Source of the DNA: Cristatella mucedo
Lineage: Eukaryota > Bryozoa > Phylactolaemata > Cristatellidae
NCBI GenBank assembly: GCA_009760855.2
Contig: WPIO01000135.1
Span: 498,001 to 562,000 of the forward strand
Length of the DNA: 64,000 nucleotides
Direction of reading: 5' to 3'
Made by a program: the position numbers and the translations under genes. This document shows positions 1 to 11,834 of the stretch, piece by piece; position 1 is the stretch's first letter; every line of letters starts with the position of its first letter. The notes below the pieces were generated by a model. It was not told the origin of the DNA and ran no database searches. It saw only the letters and a list, made by a program, of their open reading frames with translations.

Positions 1-1247
1 CGGATCTAAAGACTTAAGCAGTTAGATCGTCTACTCCCAGCCGCTCCTAATAGAGAACCTACGTTGGTTGAGTAGCAAGTGGATTCTAATTGAGACAGCA
101 AACTCGTCTTCTTTTTAGGCACTCCTGAGAAGATCACTCATTCAGAGTTGCCTCTAGATGTCACAAGCAATACACTTTCGCAGCTCAATTACTACCACGA
201 CTGTGAAGTTATCGCAGAATATCGGGGAGGGGGAGGGTCAGGGGCTTTTACTTCTGAGAAGTCGGCATAGTTGAGATCTCCTCTAGCGATGAGAAATATT
301 GGGGTGAGATGGCTTCTGCCCGACAGCTCTTTCCACTCTTCCGTGTCAGATTTGCCAATATCTGAAGGCGGAGCATTAGCGGCGGCCCCGCCGGGGTTAG
401 CCGGTACTGCTCTGCATTGCCTGTTGCTGGTCGGTTCTAGTGCCAGCTGGAGCTGAGATGGATCACTGATGTAATCGATTGCGTAAATTATTGGTGCCAG
501 CTGCCTAACGATGCGGCGGCCCTCCAATAATTGTTCATTAGCATAGTTTATTTTATTAGATGCTGTTTCCTATCATGTCATGCTATATTTGTCGACTAAA
601 TGCTGCACAAAAACAATTGGAGGAAGCAACATATCTAGACGCCGTTGTTGCATCATAATTTGCACCTCCATAGCGGGCAATTACCGCGTAGCATTCACTA
701 AAGGAGCGCATGAAAAATTGAGCATTTCTGAAGGGCAGCGCTTGCCTTAGAGTGGATCGCTTATTTGCTCGTGTAATCTTAAGAATACACAGCAAAACAT
801 TTTTTCTACAATATTCAAGCGGTGCAATTTATTTAAGCTGACCGGAGAGGGAACGCGAAAGCTTTCAGTTAAAAATTAACTGCATTTACCATTCTGTAAG
901 CTCCATATTGGTGAGATACTCAAGTTGAATTACTCATTTGTCTTCTTTACGCAATTCTAATCAGAATCTTTAACTTAACGTTTGAAATGAGGAAATGCTG
1001 CGAAGTTAAAATAAAATGAAACAACGGCATTATTATCTCGGGAATAGCTGAGAACAAAACGACGAAATTAAGCCACATTTAATGGCTTTTTAATGTTCTT
1101 TTATGCTCAGTGAACCTCATGGAGTCGGTCATTGACGCTGAATTTTGAAGGTGCGCCATCTTGCAGTCCATGGTAGCCCCTCTAACATAAAAACGCTTAC
1201 CAAGAAAGCCATACTTTAATAAAGAGCCGGTGTCCTTAAAGTACAGC
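1..1247. other. intergenic, nothing recognised
   Basis: AT-rich sequence with only short reading frames. No conserved domain, RNA gene or repeat shared with the rest of the window was seen. Confidence 0.6.
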
Positions 1248-1382
1248 ATATATATATATATATCTACGTGCATATATACATATATACATATATATATATA
1301 TATGCATTTATAAATATATATATATATATATATATGCATATATATATGCATATATATATATGCATATATATATATATATATA
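1248..1382. repeat. (TA)n tract with TATGCATA palindromes
   Basis: About 135 bp of nearly pure alternating T and A. It is broken by CATA and GCATA steps that create repeated self-complementary TATGCATA blocks, so it can extrude cruciforms. It lacks the long TG half seen in the three other TA arrays of the window. Confidence 0.9.
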
Positions 1383-1639
1383 TTCCACAGCGAGACTAAT
1401 ACAAGGCTATGATAATTTTAAATCACCCTCTTAGTAAGGTCAAATTCATGACTTAGGTAATGTCATGTCTGATGCCTAATAATTATAACTCAGGAACCGC
1501 TCACAGTTTCTACGAAATATCCTAATCTGCAAGATTTGTCCTCGCAACGTTTCCTATTTTTTGAATATTTCTTATCAGACATGAGGCTCAGCCGATGGCC
1601 TACTTTGAAGGCATGAGACAGTTACAATAAACCATCAGA

Positions 1640-2207
1640 ATTGGTCTCACAGCCAAGAGGTTTGACAACGTGTCTCCTTTACTAAAAGAACTAGGATGGC
1701 TGCCGGTTGATTGACGGACAAAGAGCAAAGCTCTTAAGCTGACCCACACGGCCAAGGCCACGGCTTGGCTCCTCCATACCTAGCTGGACTGCTGCAACAT
1801 TTTCACCCTCCTCTTGCCCCCAGGTCCTGTATGAACAATACATTAGCTATTCTATTCCTTCACTTAAAGACCGTTGGCAGCAGAAGCTTTAACTCTGCAG
1901 GTGTGCAGACTGTGGAACTCGCTTCCATAATTCTTACGCGACGACAACTACTCTCCTGCTGCGACTATGGCACATAATTTCCAGTGGTCATGAGCTGCTA
2001 CTTCCATGCCACTCACTACCTCAACTGATCTCCTGACTCTTCAATGCTTTCCACTTTCTTTTTGTTGCGTGAGACGAAGTCTGTTGGCTACCGAATGCGT
2101 ACCGACAGCCGCTTAGGCTGCGCGTGCGCTATACAACAATCTCCTGCCTTGCACCCACGTGGTCTTTGTGGCTTTGTGGAGTTACAGACGGAGATAGATT
2201 ACATTAC
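1640..2207 (+). mobile_element. LINE-II fragment, RT C-terminus and 3' end
   Basis: A decayed 3' piece of the second LINE family in this window. A translation broken by stops shows the post-RT segment: a block like LKELGWLPVD near 1685-1715, then RSCMNNTLAILFLHLKTVG and a block like VCRLWNSLP. The untranslated end follows: a CGAAGTCTGTTGGCTACCGA block, an AGCCGCTTAGGCT block, and GGAGTTACAGACGGAGATA close to the end. The same blocks occur in inverse order at 40893-41390 and 28640-29400, which confirms a family. Stops and shifts make it inactive. Assignment to the L2/CR1 group rests on the WLPV and RLWNSLP motifs. Confidence 0.7.
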
Positions 2208-3771
2208 CTAGGTCCAATCACGCCCTCTACACAGTTTAATCGCGAGCCATCGGATGTCTGTTGCATGCTGAATGACAACGCGGAGGTGCTTAAGGCTTTC
2301 AGTGGCACGGAAAAATGCAGCTTCCATGCACAAACACGAAGCTTACGCACCCGTGGGGGAGTATTCGCCTTCGGCTTCTACCTTTACGTTGCCTAAAGAT
2401 AAGCGTCCGATGGCTTATGGCTACCAAATCAATCAACGACGAAATAAGTTGTCAAATATCGGGGCAGGCAGCTTTATCGAATTCTTTGATAATTTTGAGT
2501 CTTGGCCAACGGCACTGAACGGAGAAAGACAGATCTTACTACTCCTACGGACAAATATTTTTTAAATTAGTATTTTGAAGGTACTGGACACTCCAGAGTG
2601 CATAGTGAAATTAATGTTTTGCACGCTTTTACATTGCCATCACGAAAAGTGCAAAAGTTTGTGTAGGTGGCATTTACGCTTTTGCATGTGCGTAATAAAA
2701 CCGAGGTATCATGATTCCTGCACATGTAACCTCGAGGTACGAGGGCTTTCAAGAAGTGTCTAACTTTTAACTTCGCAAATTAAGTGAAGAGTGGAATCTA
2801 AACTAACTACGATTCCTTAAAGTTTTTTAATGGTTAAATGAGCTTTTTCAGAGAGAGGGATTTGACAGTTTACCATGCTCGAGGTCAAGGCTTGGCGTCT
2901 CCAGTGCCTGGTTGTAGTTACATCCAAGTCCAGAGACATATCATACTACTGCTATGGCAAGAAAATCCAATAAACTACACTCATATCTGTTATCCACCTG
3001 TGAAAATTTTGGTTGGATAGTTCTGCATGGCTTTCACGTTTGAGAAACTGTAAACCTGCGAAGCGTTTGCGCTCTGCCGATAAGAAAACACATATACGTA
3101 TCTTGAGAAAAACTTTTCGCATTAGCCCGCATCTTGATGGTTCGACAAATTCCTTAGCCCGAGTTTCAGCCTGAATTCCAATTGTGCGGAGCAAACGATA
3201 GGGACAGAAATCTGGTGAGAAATAGTCGCTTGTCTTACTACGAATAATTTTTATTTTGTTTATAGAATTACTGCCCTTATGCCAGCTTAGGACCTAATAG
3301 CGAGCCCAAAAGTGCACATCCATCACGCCATGTGCACTGCTGTTTTTACTTGCGTTCTCTGGTTTTTCAGATACTCTGGTCAGTACACTGTCTGATAAAC
3401 GAGTCGGTTGACATGCACTTCAGAAGCGGGAAATAGGACCTCAGTGGGTCTTTCTTAGTGTGACCTTTTAGCCGCCATTGAGACTTTAGGTACCGGCCTC
3501 CAGGTGAGGCTAAGTTTGTCATGTAGCGGAGCCATGGCTAATCGTTGCCTAGCCAACTGCGTAATCATGTGCATCGGCAAAGCATTGTAGCCTAATCGCG
3601 GCACAAATATCATGCAGAATTGATACTGAGCGCAAGGCCCAGCAGTTCCAGGTAACCAGACTCAATTTCGCAATAGCATGCCACCGTGGATTTCAGGCCC
3701 GACGTCTGCGGAGTATTGCAGATGGCAGCGAGCCTTGCCAGTTAGAAACACGATCAGCGCTCACGAACTAA
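2208..3771. other. intergenic, nothing recognised
   Basis: About 1.5 kb with several overlapping short frames on both strands, none with recognisable domains or convincing splice structure. No repeat shared with other parts of the window was noticed. Confidence 0.55.
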
Positions 3772-5288
3772 TAACATTAATAATAATAATAATTCACTTG
3801 ATAAAGCGCCCTCAGAGACCTTAATCTCTCTCTAGACGCTTTACATTTGCTGTAAAGTGAAATGCAATTGAATGGTAAGTAAAATCATGCATAAAAAACA
3901 AACGAAATGAATAATATGGTTAGGGGTGACATGCACAGGGTCAGCACGCAAATGTGGTTAGTGGCAGCATGCACAGTGTCAGCCCGCATAAGCACATCAA
4001 GGACGAATCACAGAGACCCACTAAATGCTGTCCTAAATAGGTGTGTTTTTAGGTTCCTTTTAAATGTGGTCAGGTCAGGGGATGTTCTGACACAGGTCGG
4101 GAGGGAGTTCCAGGCTTTGGGAGAATATGAACTAAATGCACGGTTTCCAAAGGATTTAAGGTTTGTACGAGGTATTTGTAGACTGTTGGACTCCGAAAAG
4201 CGGGTGGTACGATGCTTGGCCTGATGGGGTAGTATATCTGACAGATAGGCTGGAGCCATAGAATGAAGGGACCTAAAAGTGAGCGACAAAACCTTGAAGT
4301 CAATTCGTTGCTTGACTGGTAGCCAGTGCAGGTCGGCGAGAAGTGGAGTAATGTGGCAACTGCGACGCTCACGACAGACAAGCCTAGCTGCCGAGTTTTG
4401 CACCAGCTGCAATCGCCTGATCGCACATGCTGGTAGGCCAATAAGCAGTGAGTTGCAGAATTCAAGACGGGATGTCACGCATGCATGGACCAACTTAGAT
4501 GTGGTATCTTTATCCAAACAAGCCCAAATTTTAGCAATGTTATGAAGCTGAAAATAGGCGGATTTGACTGTGGAGCTGATATGGTCATCTAACGAGAGAT
4601 CGCTTTGGAATATGACACCTAGATTTCGAGCTGATTCAACTGGAGAGATGCTGGCAGAGCCAATTTTGAGAGACAGCCTGTCCAATCTCTGGATCACACT
4701 GGGTTTGCCCATAACTTTTGTAAATTAGTTTTATCATCGTTAAGTTTTAGAAAATTTGCTGCCATCCATGTGCGGATGTCATCAATGCATGCAGCTAGTG
4801 AGTTGAGAGAATTTGAGGTGCTCGAAGGCAGGGAGGGATCAAAGCAAAGGTACAACTGAGTGTCATCCGCATAGAAGTGAAAGCCTAGATTGTGCTTGGC
4901 AATCACATCAGCAAGAGGCAGAGTATAAACCGTGAAAAGAACCGGACCTAGCATGGAGCCTTGAGGTACTCCATATTTCAGAGGTACTTCAGATGATCTG
5001 TGTCCATTCACGTCAATACTCTGGAGTCTCCCACTGAGATAGGACCTGAACCACTGCAGAGCAGTGCCAGTGATGCCCAGGCGAGATGAGAGGCGCTCTA
5101 GAAGAACTTTGTGATCGATGGTATCAAAAGCTGCCGAAAGATCAAGCAAAACAAGCAGAGACGCTCTACCCATGTCTGCATTCCTAAGTAGGTCGTTGTA
5201 TACCCGAAGCAATGCTGACTCTGTGGAGTGATTAGCTCTAAAGCCAGACTGGAGCTTACTAGCAAGGCGTGAGGTTTCGATATACGAG
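3772..5288 (-). mobile_element. LINE-I copy A, L2/CR1-type, 5'-truncated
   Basis: A non-LTR retrotransposon inserted on the minus strand. Its 3' end lies at the left and carries an (ATT)n tail (AAT repeats near 3778-3792 on the plus strand), preceded by the family's 3' stem-loop (AAAGCGTC/GGCGCTTT). Coding sequence for reverse transcriptase and the following thumb region fills 4008-5212. Homology to copies C and D stops at about 5288, so the copy is 5'-truncated as expected from abortive target-primed reverse transcription. Its C-terminal protein is nearly identical to that of copy B at 24.4 kb, which argues for fairly recent activity. Confidence 0.9.
4008..5212 (-). pseudogene. LINE-I reverse transcriptase, partial, one frameshift
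   Basis: Two overlapping minus-strand frames together encode the reverse transcriptase that copies element RNA into a nicked target. The first (5212-4694) starts inside the palm. It shows LLDLSAAFDTIDHKVLLERL, a GVPQGSMLGPVLF block and the catalytic FYADDTQLY, all intact. The second (4712-4008) begins at MGKPSVIQ and carries LGVIFQSDLSLDDH, SRLEFCNSL, QNSAARLVC, LHWLPVKQRIDFKVL and WNSLP, typical of the L2/Rex/CR1 group. A frameshift near 4715, at DDKT, separates them. The endonuclease and N-terminal palm are missing by truncation, so the copy cannot be autonomous. Confidence 0.88.
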
Positions 5289-5659
5289 AACTAGCCTAAT
5301 ATTAGCAAAATATTCCTCCGGAAAGACGTGACTCTCGCAAGAAGCACGCTGGCAGATCCAACTTATTGAGATGACGGCATGCCAAATCAGCTTGATTATA
5401 ACTACCGAGAGTGTTCTTATTTGTGGTTTATGAGTTATAATGGCTAGAAATCCTGCATGCGAACCTATGGTTAAGCGGCACAAAATCCGAAGCCAAGTAC
5501 TAGTAAGACATTTATGCTTCTAGCATTAAAGCAGGCAGGAGTCTCGCTAGGCTTTACGCTGATAGGCAGTTTCGGTAGTGATTAGAACACCGTACAAGAG
5601 TTCCTATATTACGCGCTGGCTGATATTAGGCGTATGTAACCCTCCGTCGCTGTCGAGTA
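5289..5659. other. intergenic, nothing recognised
   Basis: Short unique-looking sequence between two LINE-I pieces; no gene seen. Confidence 0.5.
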
Positions 5660-5745
5660 ACTATAATAATAATAATAATACATCTGATAAAGCACCCTCA
5701 GAGAACTAAATGTTTTTCGTGGCGCTTTAATTTTGCTGAGTAGAC
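5660..5745 (-). mobile_element. LINE-I 3' end relic
   Basis: Plus-strand (ATA)n followed by a CTGATAAAGCACCCTCAGAG block and the stem-loop region. These are the last ~85 bp of LINE-I in minus orientation, decayed in the distal arm. Confidence 0.75.
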
Positions 5746-5834
5746 TTCTTAATGCTACGGGTGTGGACTGGGCATCTTAAAGTACGAGCTCTCTTCTTTA
5801 CCGCCGTGTTCAGCTTCTGTCGGCACTCACCCCC

Positions 5835-6010
5835 GCGCATCGGAGACCTGCGCCTACTAGTCGCTAGCCATGGTTGGAAGTCTTCGATATTTGCCACGCG
5901 TCGGCTGGGACTAGCACTGCTACGAGCGCCGTGTTTTCGGCCTATTTCTGCCCGGTCGTGGAAGCCGCTACACCTCGTTTGTAGACGATAAGCTCCTCGT
6001 TTGGCGCAGA
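5835..6010 (+). repeat. new dispersed repeat, copy R1
   Basis: One of four copies (also 15360-15560 minus, 19765-19960 plus, 47950-48160 minus) sharing the core TCGGCTGRGACTAGC and, about 70 bp on, GCCGYTACACC followed by CGTTTGTA. In the frame of the core, R1 reads ASAGTSTATSAVF, then AYFCPVVEAATPRL and a stop. Copy R3 reads SAETSTVADAAV and SFCPDLEAATPTCN at the same places. No LINE, SINE or DNA-transposon hallmark is visible. Ends are approximate. Confidence 0.6.
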
Positions 6011-6345
6011 GTCGAACACCGCTACAGCGAGCCAACCCATTTCAATGGTCCCATCAGTGCCGCTCTGCCTTTCATCTTCTGCCGCCCGCAGGCTGAATAC
6101 TGTAAGGCGGCTGCCATTCTCAGTAGGCTGTCTGTTTCCGACTGTCTCACAACTTCAGCATCCAGGCAGTATGCTATAAATAGAGACAGCTCTTTTGATC
6201 AACTTCGGCCCTCTTATTTAGAGGCGGCGGTGGCTGCAGTGCTTCTTGCAATGCACTTGTGTGACGGTGTCACGAAAGATGGAATTTATTCTGAGACGAT
6301 TCCAATAGCTCTCGGTAATTTACACGCCGGTACTCGTGGAGCAGT

Positions 6346-6517
6346 ACGAACATATTATTATTATCATTAAATTAAAATTAAATTAAATATAACTCATTTA
6401 TATAGCGCCCCAAGAGAACTTAATCTCTATTCAGGCGCTTCACATATGCCTCGGGGCTCGAGCCCACGACTTCAGTCAGACTTTGGTCGGGGCGAGCGCC
6501 TTAACCACTAGACCAAG
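6346..6517 (-). mobile_element. tRNA-derived SINE, copy S1
   Basis: Read on the minus strand it begins with a tRNA-like head. The A-box region is GGTCTAGTGGTTAAGGCGCT and the B-box-like part is GTGGGCTCGAGCCCC about 33 nt later, as in tRNA-Glu/Asp/Gly-type genes. The body then runs into AAGCGCCTGAATAGAGATTA and GGGGCGCTATA. This hairpin (arms 6404-6409 and 6434-6439 on the plus strand) nearly equals the last part of LINE-I. A TTTAAT-rich stretch and an (ATA)n tail end the element. It is non-coding; RNA polymerase III transcription is expected from the internal boxes. Confidence 0.85.
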
Positions 6518-8407
6518 GACGTATTTCTTATTACCAGTAGTTGTTAAGATAGTACTCACAGCTATTGAGCATTAGAATGCATTATGGCTGACCTTTACTG
6601 AGAGCTCCACTATTTCTTAGTGCTGATATGAGACATCTGAAGCAATGTTTATGGCAGAATGTCTGAAATACAATCTAATAATAGTCGGCAGTCTATTAAT
6701 ATCAATACTCTCGTTTCTCAGAAACGGTACCTGAAGTGTGCGAACGAGGGCAGCGTTAGTCGAAAAGTTATGGTATATCAAGAGGTTGTGCAGAGCGGCA
6801 GGGAAACCGAATCGGGTGCACGGGTTCAGGCTATGGTAAAAGTTCTTTGAGTTGAGATGAAACTGGAAAAAAGATGTGAGGGCTTGGGAATCAACAGGTG
6901 CTGAATTCTAGGCAATAGAACGGAAATGGCTACTGGTAGTATGCACGTGCGGTGTGATATAGTCTCAAATGGTGGATGTAGTGAACACAGGGTCGTCCTT
7001 CACATTCTGAAATCTGCTGCTGCGGATTCTGAAACTGTTGTAGCTTTCTTCTAGACTGCTAGTGCAACAACAGCTGCTGACATTGTGGACCACTGCTCTG
7101 ATGCTGTTAAAGCTGCACGGCAATATGCAATAGTGCACAGCTAATGATGCATCGGCTGTTAGTCATCGGATGGTTTGAAGCTCTCGTCATGTCTCATTTT
7201 AGGATTTAAATCTTGGTGAGTCATATTTCAGTGATACTGCTAAAAATCATATTTCGATGCGTTGTAACTACAAAATAGAAGACAACGGGCGGAGCCAGGA
7301 TTTTCAGGTCGGGGGCACATTGTACAGGGTACAAGGTACATTGATCCTGCCCCTTGGATCTGGGGGGGAATTCGCCCCAGGATATACCTCTCTCCATATA
7401 TATGTATAGGTACTTCTCTCTGTCCATGGGCGGCAATTGCGCACTGGTCCCGAACCTGCACAAGACTGCTTGTCCATATTCTGATTATTTACATTCGACG
7501 ACTCCTCTTGAAGTGCACGTTAACTCGGTGAATTTCCTTTAGCTTTTGTATCCCCACATGATTTTTCCATGCCTATGTTTACGGTTAGGCCATGGTGACT
7601 TGATCTAAGTAAAAGCGGCTGCACGATGTTCATGTCGCCGACTGTCAACTGACGCGTGAACCTGAAGATGATGCCACGGTTATTGAATCGGCGAGTTGTA
7701 ACGGCAAATGGGCTAGACTTAATTCGGTTATCACAGTAACCTCAATGCTTACTGCATTTGGAATACCCACCGGTGGGCGTATGCACAGCTGATAGATCAG
7801 CTGGACTTACTAAATCGTGACGTCAAAGAATATCCAAGTGCACACAGGACATGATTGACGAGGTGATTCCAAGGGCAAACATGCTTGTGCGCAATCGCTG
7901 GTTCTAGGATGCAGCGGAGATTCACTCCTCCTTGTGTGTTTCGCAATACTTATGCTTGATTTCGAGATCTTTTCGGGTATCTTACGATGCGGGGCTAAAG
8001 TTAAAAGGGTTAGCCTGCAGATATCGACTCGAAGTGATCGTGATCTGAATATCAGAGAGGTCCTTAAATCACCGGGTTTACTTACGAGATTGATTGCTGT
8101 AGGGCTCTGCTATCGTCGAAATACTCGCTCAGATTGTAGCTCCAACGACTCGTTGGCCGCGCGCCGAAGCACTGGTACTTTTGCCAGTAACGGGTCACGT
8201 GTCTGCGAAGCCTATCACCCGCTACGTGAGCTGTGCTTCGTGCGATAAACGTGAGCTACCGAGCCGCCGCTCTCGTGCTTTCATAACAAAAAACTTAATC
8301 CTCCAGAGACTCACAGCACACGAGCCCACAAATGAACTTGCTCGGGCTGAAATATAGCCGCGTGGATTATAAGCAGCCTGTGAGTTCAACGGCTTCAAGT
8401 CTTCTTC
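6518..8407. other. intergenic; possible DNA-transposon end at 7283-7390
   Basis: No gene recognised. Around 7283-7390 the sequence GGGCGGAGCCAGGATTTTCA, runs of G, and GGGGCACATTGTACAGGGTA resemble terminal parts of DNA transposons, but no partner end or target duplication was found. A 104-codon plus-strand frame at 7934-8248 has no recognisable motif. Confidence 0.4.
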
Positions 8408-8545
8408 CCTTTGTAATGTATCTCCGTCAGTAACTCCACAAAGTCATAAAGACCATGTGGGTGTTACGCAGGAGAGTTTTGTATAGCGCACCCACAGCCT
8501 AAGCGGCTTTGGGTACGCATTCGGTAGCCGGTATGCTGCATCGAT
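8408..8545 (-). mobile_element. LINE-II 3' untranslated end
   Basis: Plus-strand TGTAATGTATCTCCGTCAGT and the following ~130 bp match, inverted, the ends of the LINE-II pieces at 2.1 and 51.1 kb. It contains a perfect inverted repeat, TGTGGGTG (8456-8463) and CACCCACA (8489-8496), and ends in the TACGCATTCGGTAGCC block. Confidence 0.8.
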
Positions 8546-8639
8546 AGCGCATGTCAGCGAGCCATTTTAAATTAGCCCTTTAAATCAGCCTTTTCTGGAG
8601 ATGGATCTTGGCCAGGTGAATCAGGATTGGACTTGATAA

Positions 8640-8975
8640 CATAATAATAATAGTAATACACTTGATAAAGTGACTTCAGATAACTCAATCTATTTCTAGG
8701 CGCTTTGCATTTGATGCAAGGGAAATACGATCGAATGGTGAGTGGTACCATGCTTGATAAGCAACGAGAATAACAAGTTTAGTGGTGACATGCACACGGT
8801 CAGCATATAAGTGTGGTTAGTGGCAGCATGCATCAGTGTCAGGACGCATAAGTACATTAAGAACGAATCACAGGGACCCAGGAAATTCTGCCATAACTAT
8901 GTTGCGTTTTTAGTTTCTTTTTAAGTGTGGTCAAGTCAGGGAATTTCGTGATGGAAGTCGGGAGTAACTTCACAA
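8640..8975 (-). mobile_element. LINE-I 3' end fragment
   Basis: Minus-oriented 3' untranslated region of LINE-I: (ATA)n tail, a CTTGATAAAGTGACTTCAGA block, then GACATGCACACGGTCAGCAT and GTGTGGTTAGTGGCAGCATG, ending in the last codons of the RT frame. 5'-truncated; no functional coding. Confidence 0.85.
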
Positions 8976-9738
8976 ACCAGGTCACTGGTTTAAGTACTGC
9001 AGTATTCAATAACGCTATGCTGTAGGCAAGGAGGTAGCCACTTAGCCTCTTCTGCCGCTACATCTGTGGAAGAAGCCAGTCTTCAACTTTGTAATTATAT
9101 TGTAATGTAGTTGCCCTCTTTGAGTTCTCGATACCGCTCGCAATCAAATATTAATCTCTTTCCTATCTTTTTTTTTGGTTTACCTGTCTTCCTAAGATAC
9201 TCTTTTTTGTCTGGACTTCGCCCCTCCCTCCCCATCTCATCTTATCTCTCGAATGAGTTGAGAGTACATAGCTGCATAGCACCACATTCCAAAAAGTCCT
9301 CTCTGCAGAAGACTTCAAAATTATACCACGATACACTTGCTTAATATTGTTTGCAGAATAATTTTAGCTCACATTTGGGAGCCAAGATCTAATATTTACT
9401 GTGAACGTCGTGGCTGCCTTTGTGGCAGGCATTTGAAGTGACTGATTGTAGGCCCTGCTTGTTCTTTGCTTGTTATTTTGTGTATTTAAGTATTAATTTT
9501 AGGTCATTGAGCTTAGCATAGATATTCACCGGGGTAATGATGTCTAGCTTTGAAAAAGATAATGCAAAAAAAATATGGTACGAGGATCACCGAAAAAAAT
9601 TCAAACAATTATTGCCAGCCTGTCGACCTAAATATGATCCAGGCTATAATTTTAAATTGAAATAACACATTCAACATTTTGCTTGTGATATTGCCAATGA
9701 GCTATCACTAGCTTTAGACTTGATCATCTATTGTGATG

Positions 9739-9817
<79 letters not shown>

Positions 9818-10870
9818 TGGATTATAATGGTGCCGTAAGCAAGAAAATGATGAGTTAACGAATGAGCACAAAAGTGCATAGCCCCATCCTACCGGTTCAG
9901 CCTTAGGGTTTTTCCAGAGTTGAGACATACAACCTTTTTCCCATAGGACATTTACTAAAAACGCAGGTTCGTCATAAGCGATCGTTGTTTTTAGATATTG
10001 TTACTTTAATTTATCTAGCTTCTTCTGACCACCTAAATTGTTTATGAGCACGATAGCACCAAATCAAGCTGGTTTTTGCATTTTTTTTATTATAGCATCT
10101 ACAAAGCGAGATTTCTAATCAGTTGCTGAGCTTTAAAAAGTGGCTATCTATATTTTATGTGACAAAAAATCCATTATTGCTGGCCGCAGGATTGGGGCAA
10201 TGAATCAATATGAGACGCCGTCTTGAGAGGCGCATTATTGCCTTGGCGCCAATGGCTAATTTTGGCCGGTCAACAATAGCGGGAGGCTGCCAGGCCGGGA
10301 TGCGATCAATTCACCAAACACTCGCAAATTACGGCACTACATTGATTAGTAACCTTGGTGCATACAGATAATGCCCAGCTCCAATATTATCCAGCTGTCT
10401 TTCACAGTACAACAAGGATCAGAAGGAGTCTGGCTCAAATCTGGCCGTCGCTCTGCCGTTATGCTCAAGATATTTGTCGCCGGAAGGTGCACTCAGTTGG
10501 ATAACTCAAAAGTTCTAACCTCTTATCGTATCACCTCCTCTGACTCAGGTCATTTAGTTGTGCATCAAGCGAACTTCAAATTCCTTTGAGACCACGAATT
10601 CACTTTTTTAGGCTCTCAAAGAATGGATCTCACTAAAGATTGACATCACGACATCCCATGACTCAAAAAATTTCAAAAAGAAACTAAAGCCCTAACCATT
10701 CCTGACAAAATTTGCTCCGTCCGTCTAAATCGTTTTTTTCGTACTTATAAATGCTGACATTGTGCATGTTATCATTAATAAACTCACTAGCTTCCTTTCA
10801 GGCTTTATTACAGTAGCTAGAAATTGGTTTAGTTTTCTTAGGACCCCATTAAATTTTTCATTATTGCTAT
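8976..10870. other. intergenic with one GA array
   Basis: AT-rich sequence without recognised genes apart from the GA array listed separately. Confidence 0.5.
9738..9814. repeat. (GA)n microsatellite
   Basis: About 77 bp, almost pure GA on the plus strand. The serine/leucine-rich frame seen opposite it is a composition artefact. Confidence 0.95.
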
Positions 10871-11132
10871 ATAATAATAATAATAATGCACTTGATAAAG
10901 CGCCCTTAGATAACTCAATCTCTTTCTAGGCACTCCACATTTGCTGCAAAGGGAAGTGCGATTGAATAGTGAATAATATCATGCTTGATAAACATGAATA
11001 ACATGGTTAGGGGTGACGTGCACCGGGTCAGCATGCAAATGTGGTTAGTGGCAGCATGCAGTGTCAGCACGCATAAGCACATGTAGGACGAATCACAGAG
11101 ACCCACTAAATGCCGTCCCAAATAGGTGTGTT
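10871..11132 (-). mobile_element. LINE-I 3' end fragment
   Basis: (ATA)n then a CTTGATAAAGCGCCCTTAGA block and the conserved GTGACGTGCACCGGGTCAGC and GTGGTTAGTGGCAGCATGCA blocks. The copy stops in the C-terminal codons near 11132, a short 5'-truncated insertion. Confidence 0.88.
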
Positions 11133-11834
11133 TCATATGGCTTCAACCCGTCAATTATTACGGAAAGGATTTAGCTCGAACATTCGTCGTGCATCTGCGT
11201 TTTTCTCAGCCTCTCCGGCTCATTGTGGATGGCGAGAAGGTCTCCTTTTATTTTTCGAAGCCTCTAATGGCGTCTCTCCGACCCGTCGTTCCTGGCAAGA
11301 GCACATTTTCCTTTCAGCTTCTGCTGATGCTGGAACTTGATTGGTATTTATCAACAAATTGTACTGGATGTACAGTTTAAGTCTGTACGGCTACTGTGTA
11401 GCCATTTATAAACACTGGTAAAACCTGCACTCTACACTAATCAGGCATCTTTCCGTTACGCCAAATCAGCAAAGCCAAGCTGAGGCTGAAATGTGCCGGA
11501 AGCGTCAGTCGTCGCTTTGGGCGTAGTGCCGAGAGCTAAAAGGTGCTGGAATGCAATGGCCGCGCTTAGAAAACACCCGTTTAAGTTGAAACCAGTTAAA
11601 TGTTTTCAGTTGTGCTTGTCAATTATTATTTTAAGTGTGATATCGGGGATGGGTTACTAAACTGACTTATTACTGACGTAGACAGCGCTTATTAGGCCAC
11701 ACATGGTCCGAATCTAACCAATGGAAAAGTCGAGACCAGCTTTCATAAATATGTTATTTTCATAGGCACCGTCGCCTGTCACTAAAGCTGCTCCATCGCA
11801 TCATTTCAGCTCTTGATCGGTCGTCCTCGTATTT
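11133..11834. other. intergenic; unassigned open frame
   Basis: A plus-strand frame at 11126-11380 includes RLIVDGEKVSFYFSKPLMAS. It looks protein-like but has no family that I recognise, and its start overlaps the LINE-I junction. Nothing else was seen. Confidence 0.35.

Noticed and set aside
11126-11380. Frame containing RLIVDGEKVSFYFSKPLMAS as a host exon
   Set aside because: Starts within the LINE-I junction, unassigned, and no splice sites could be argued.
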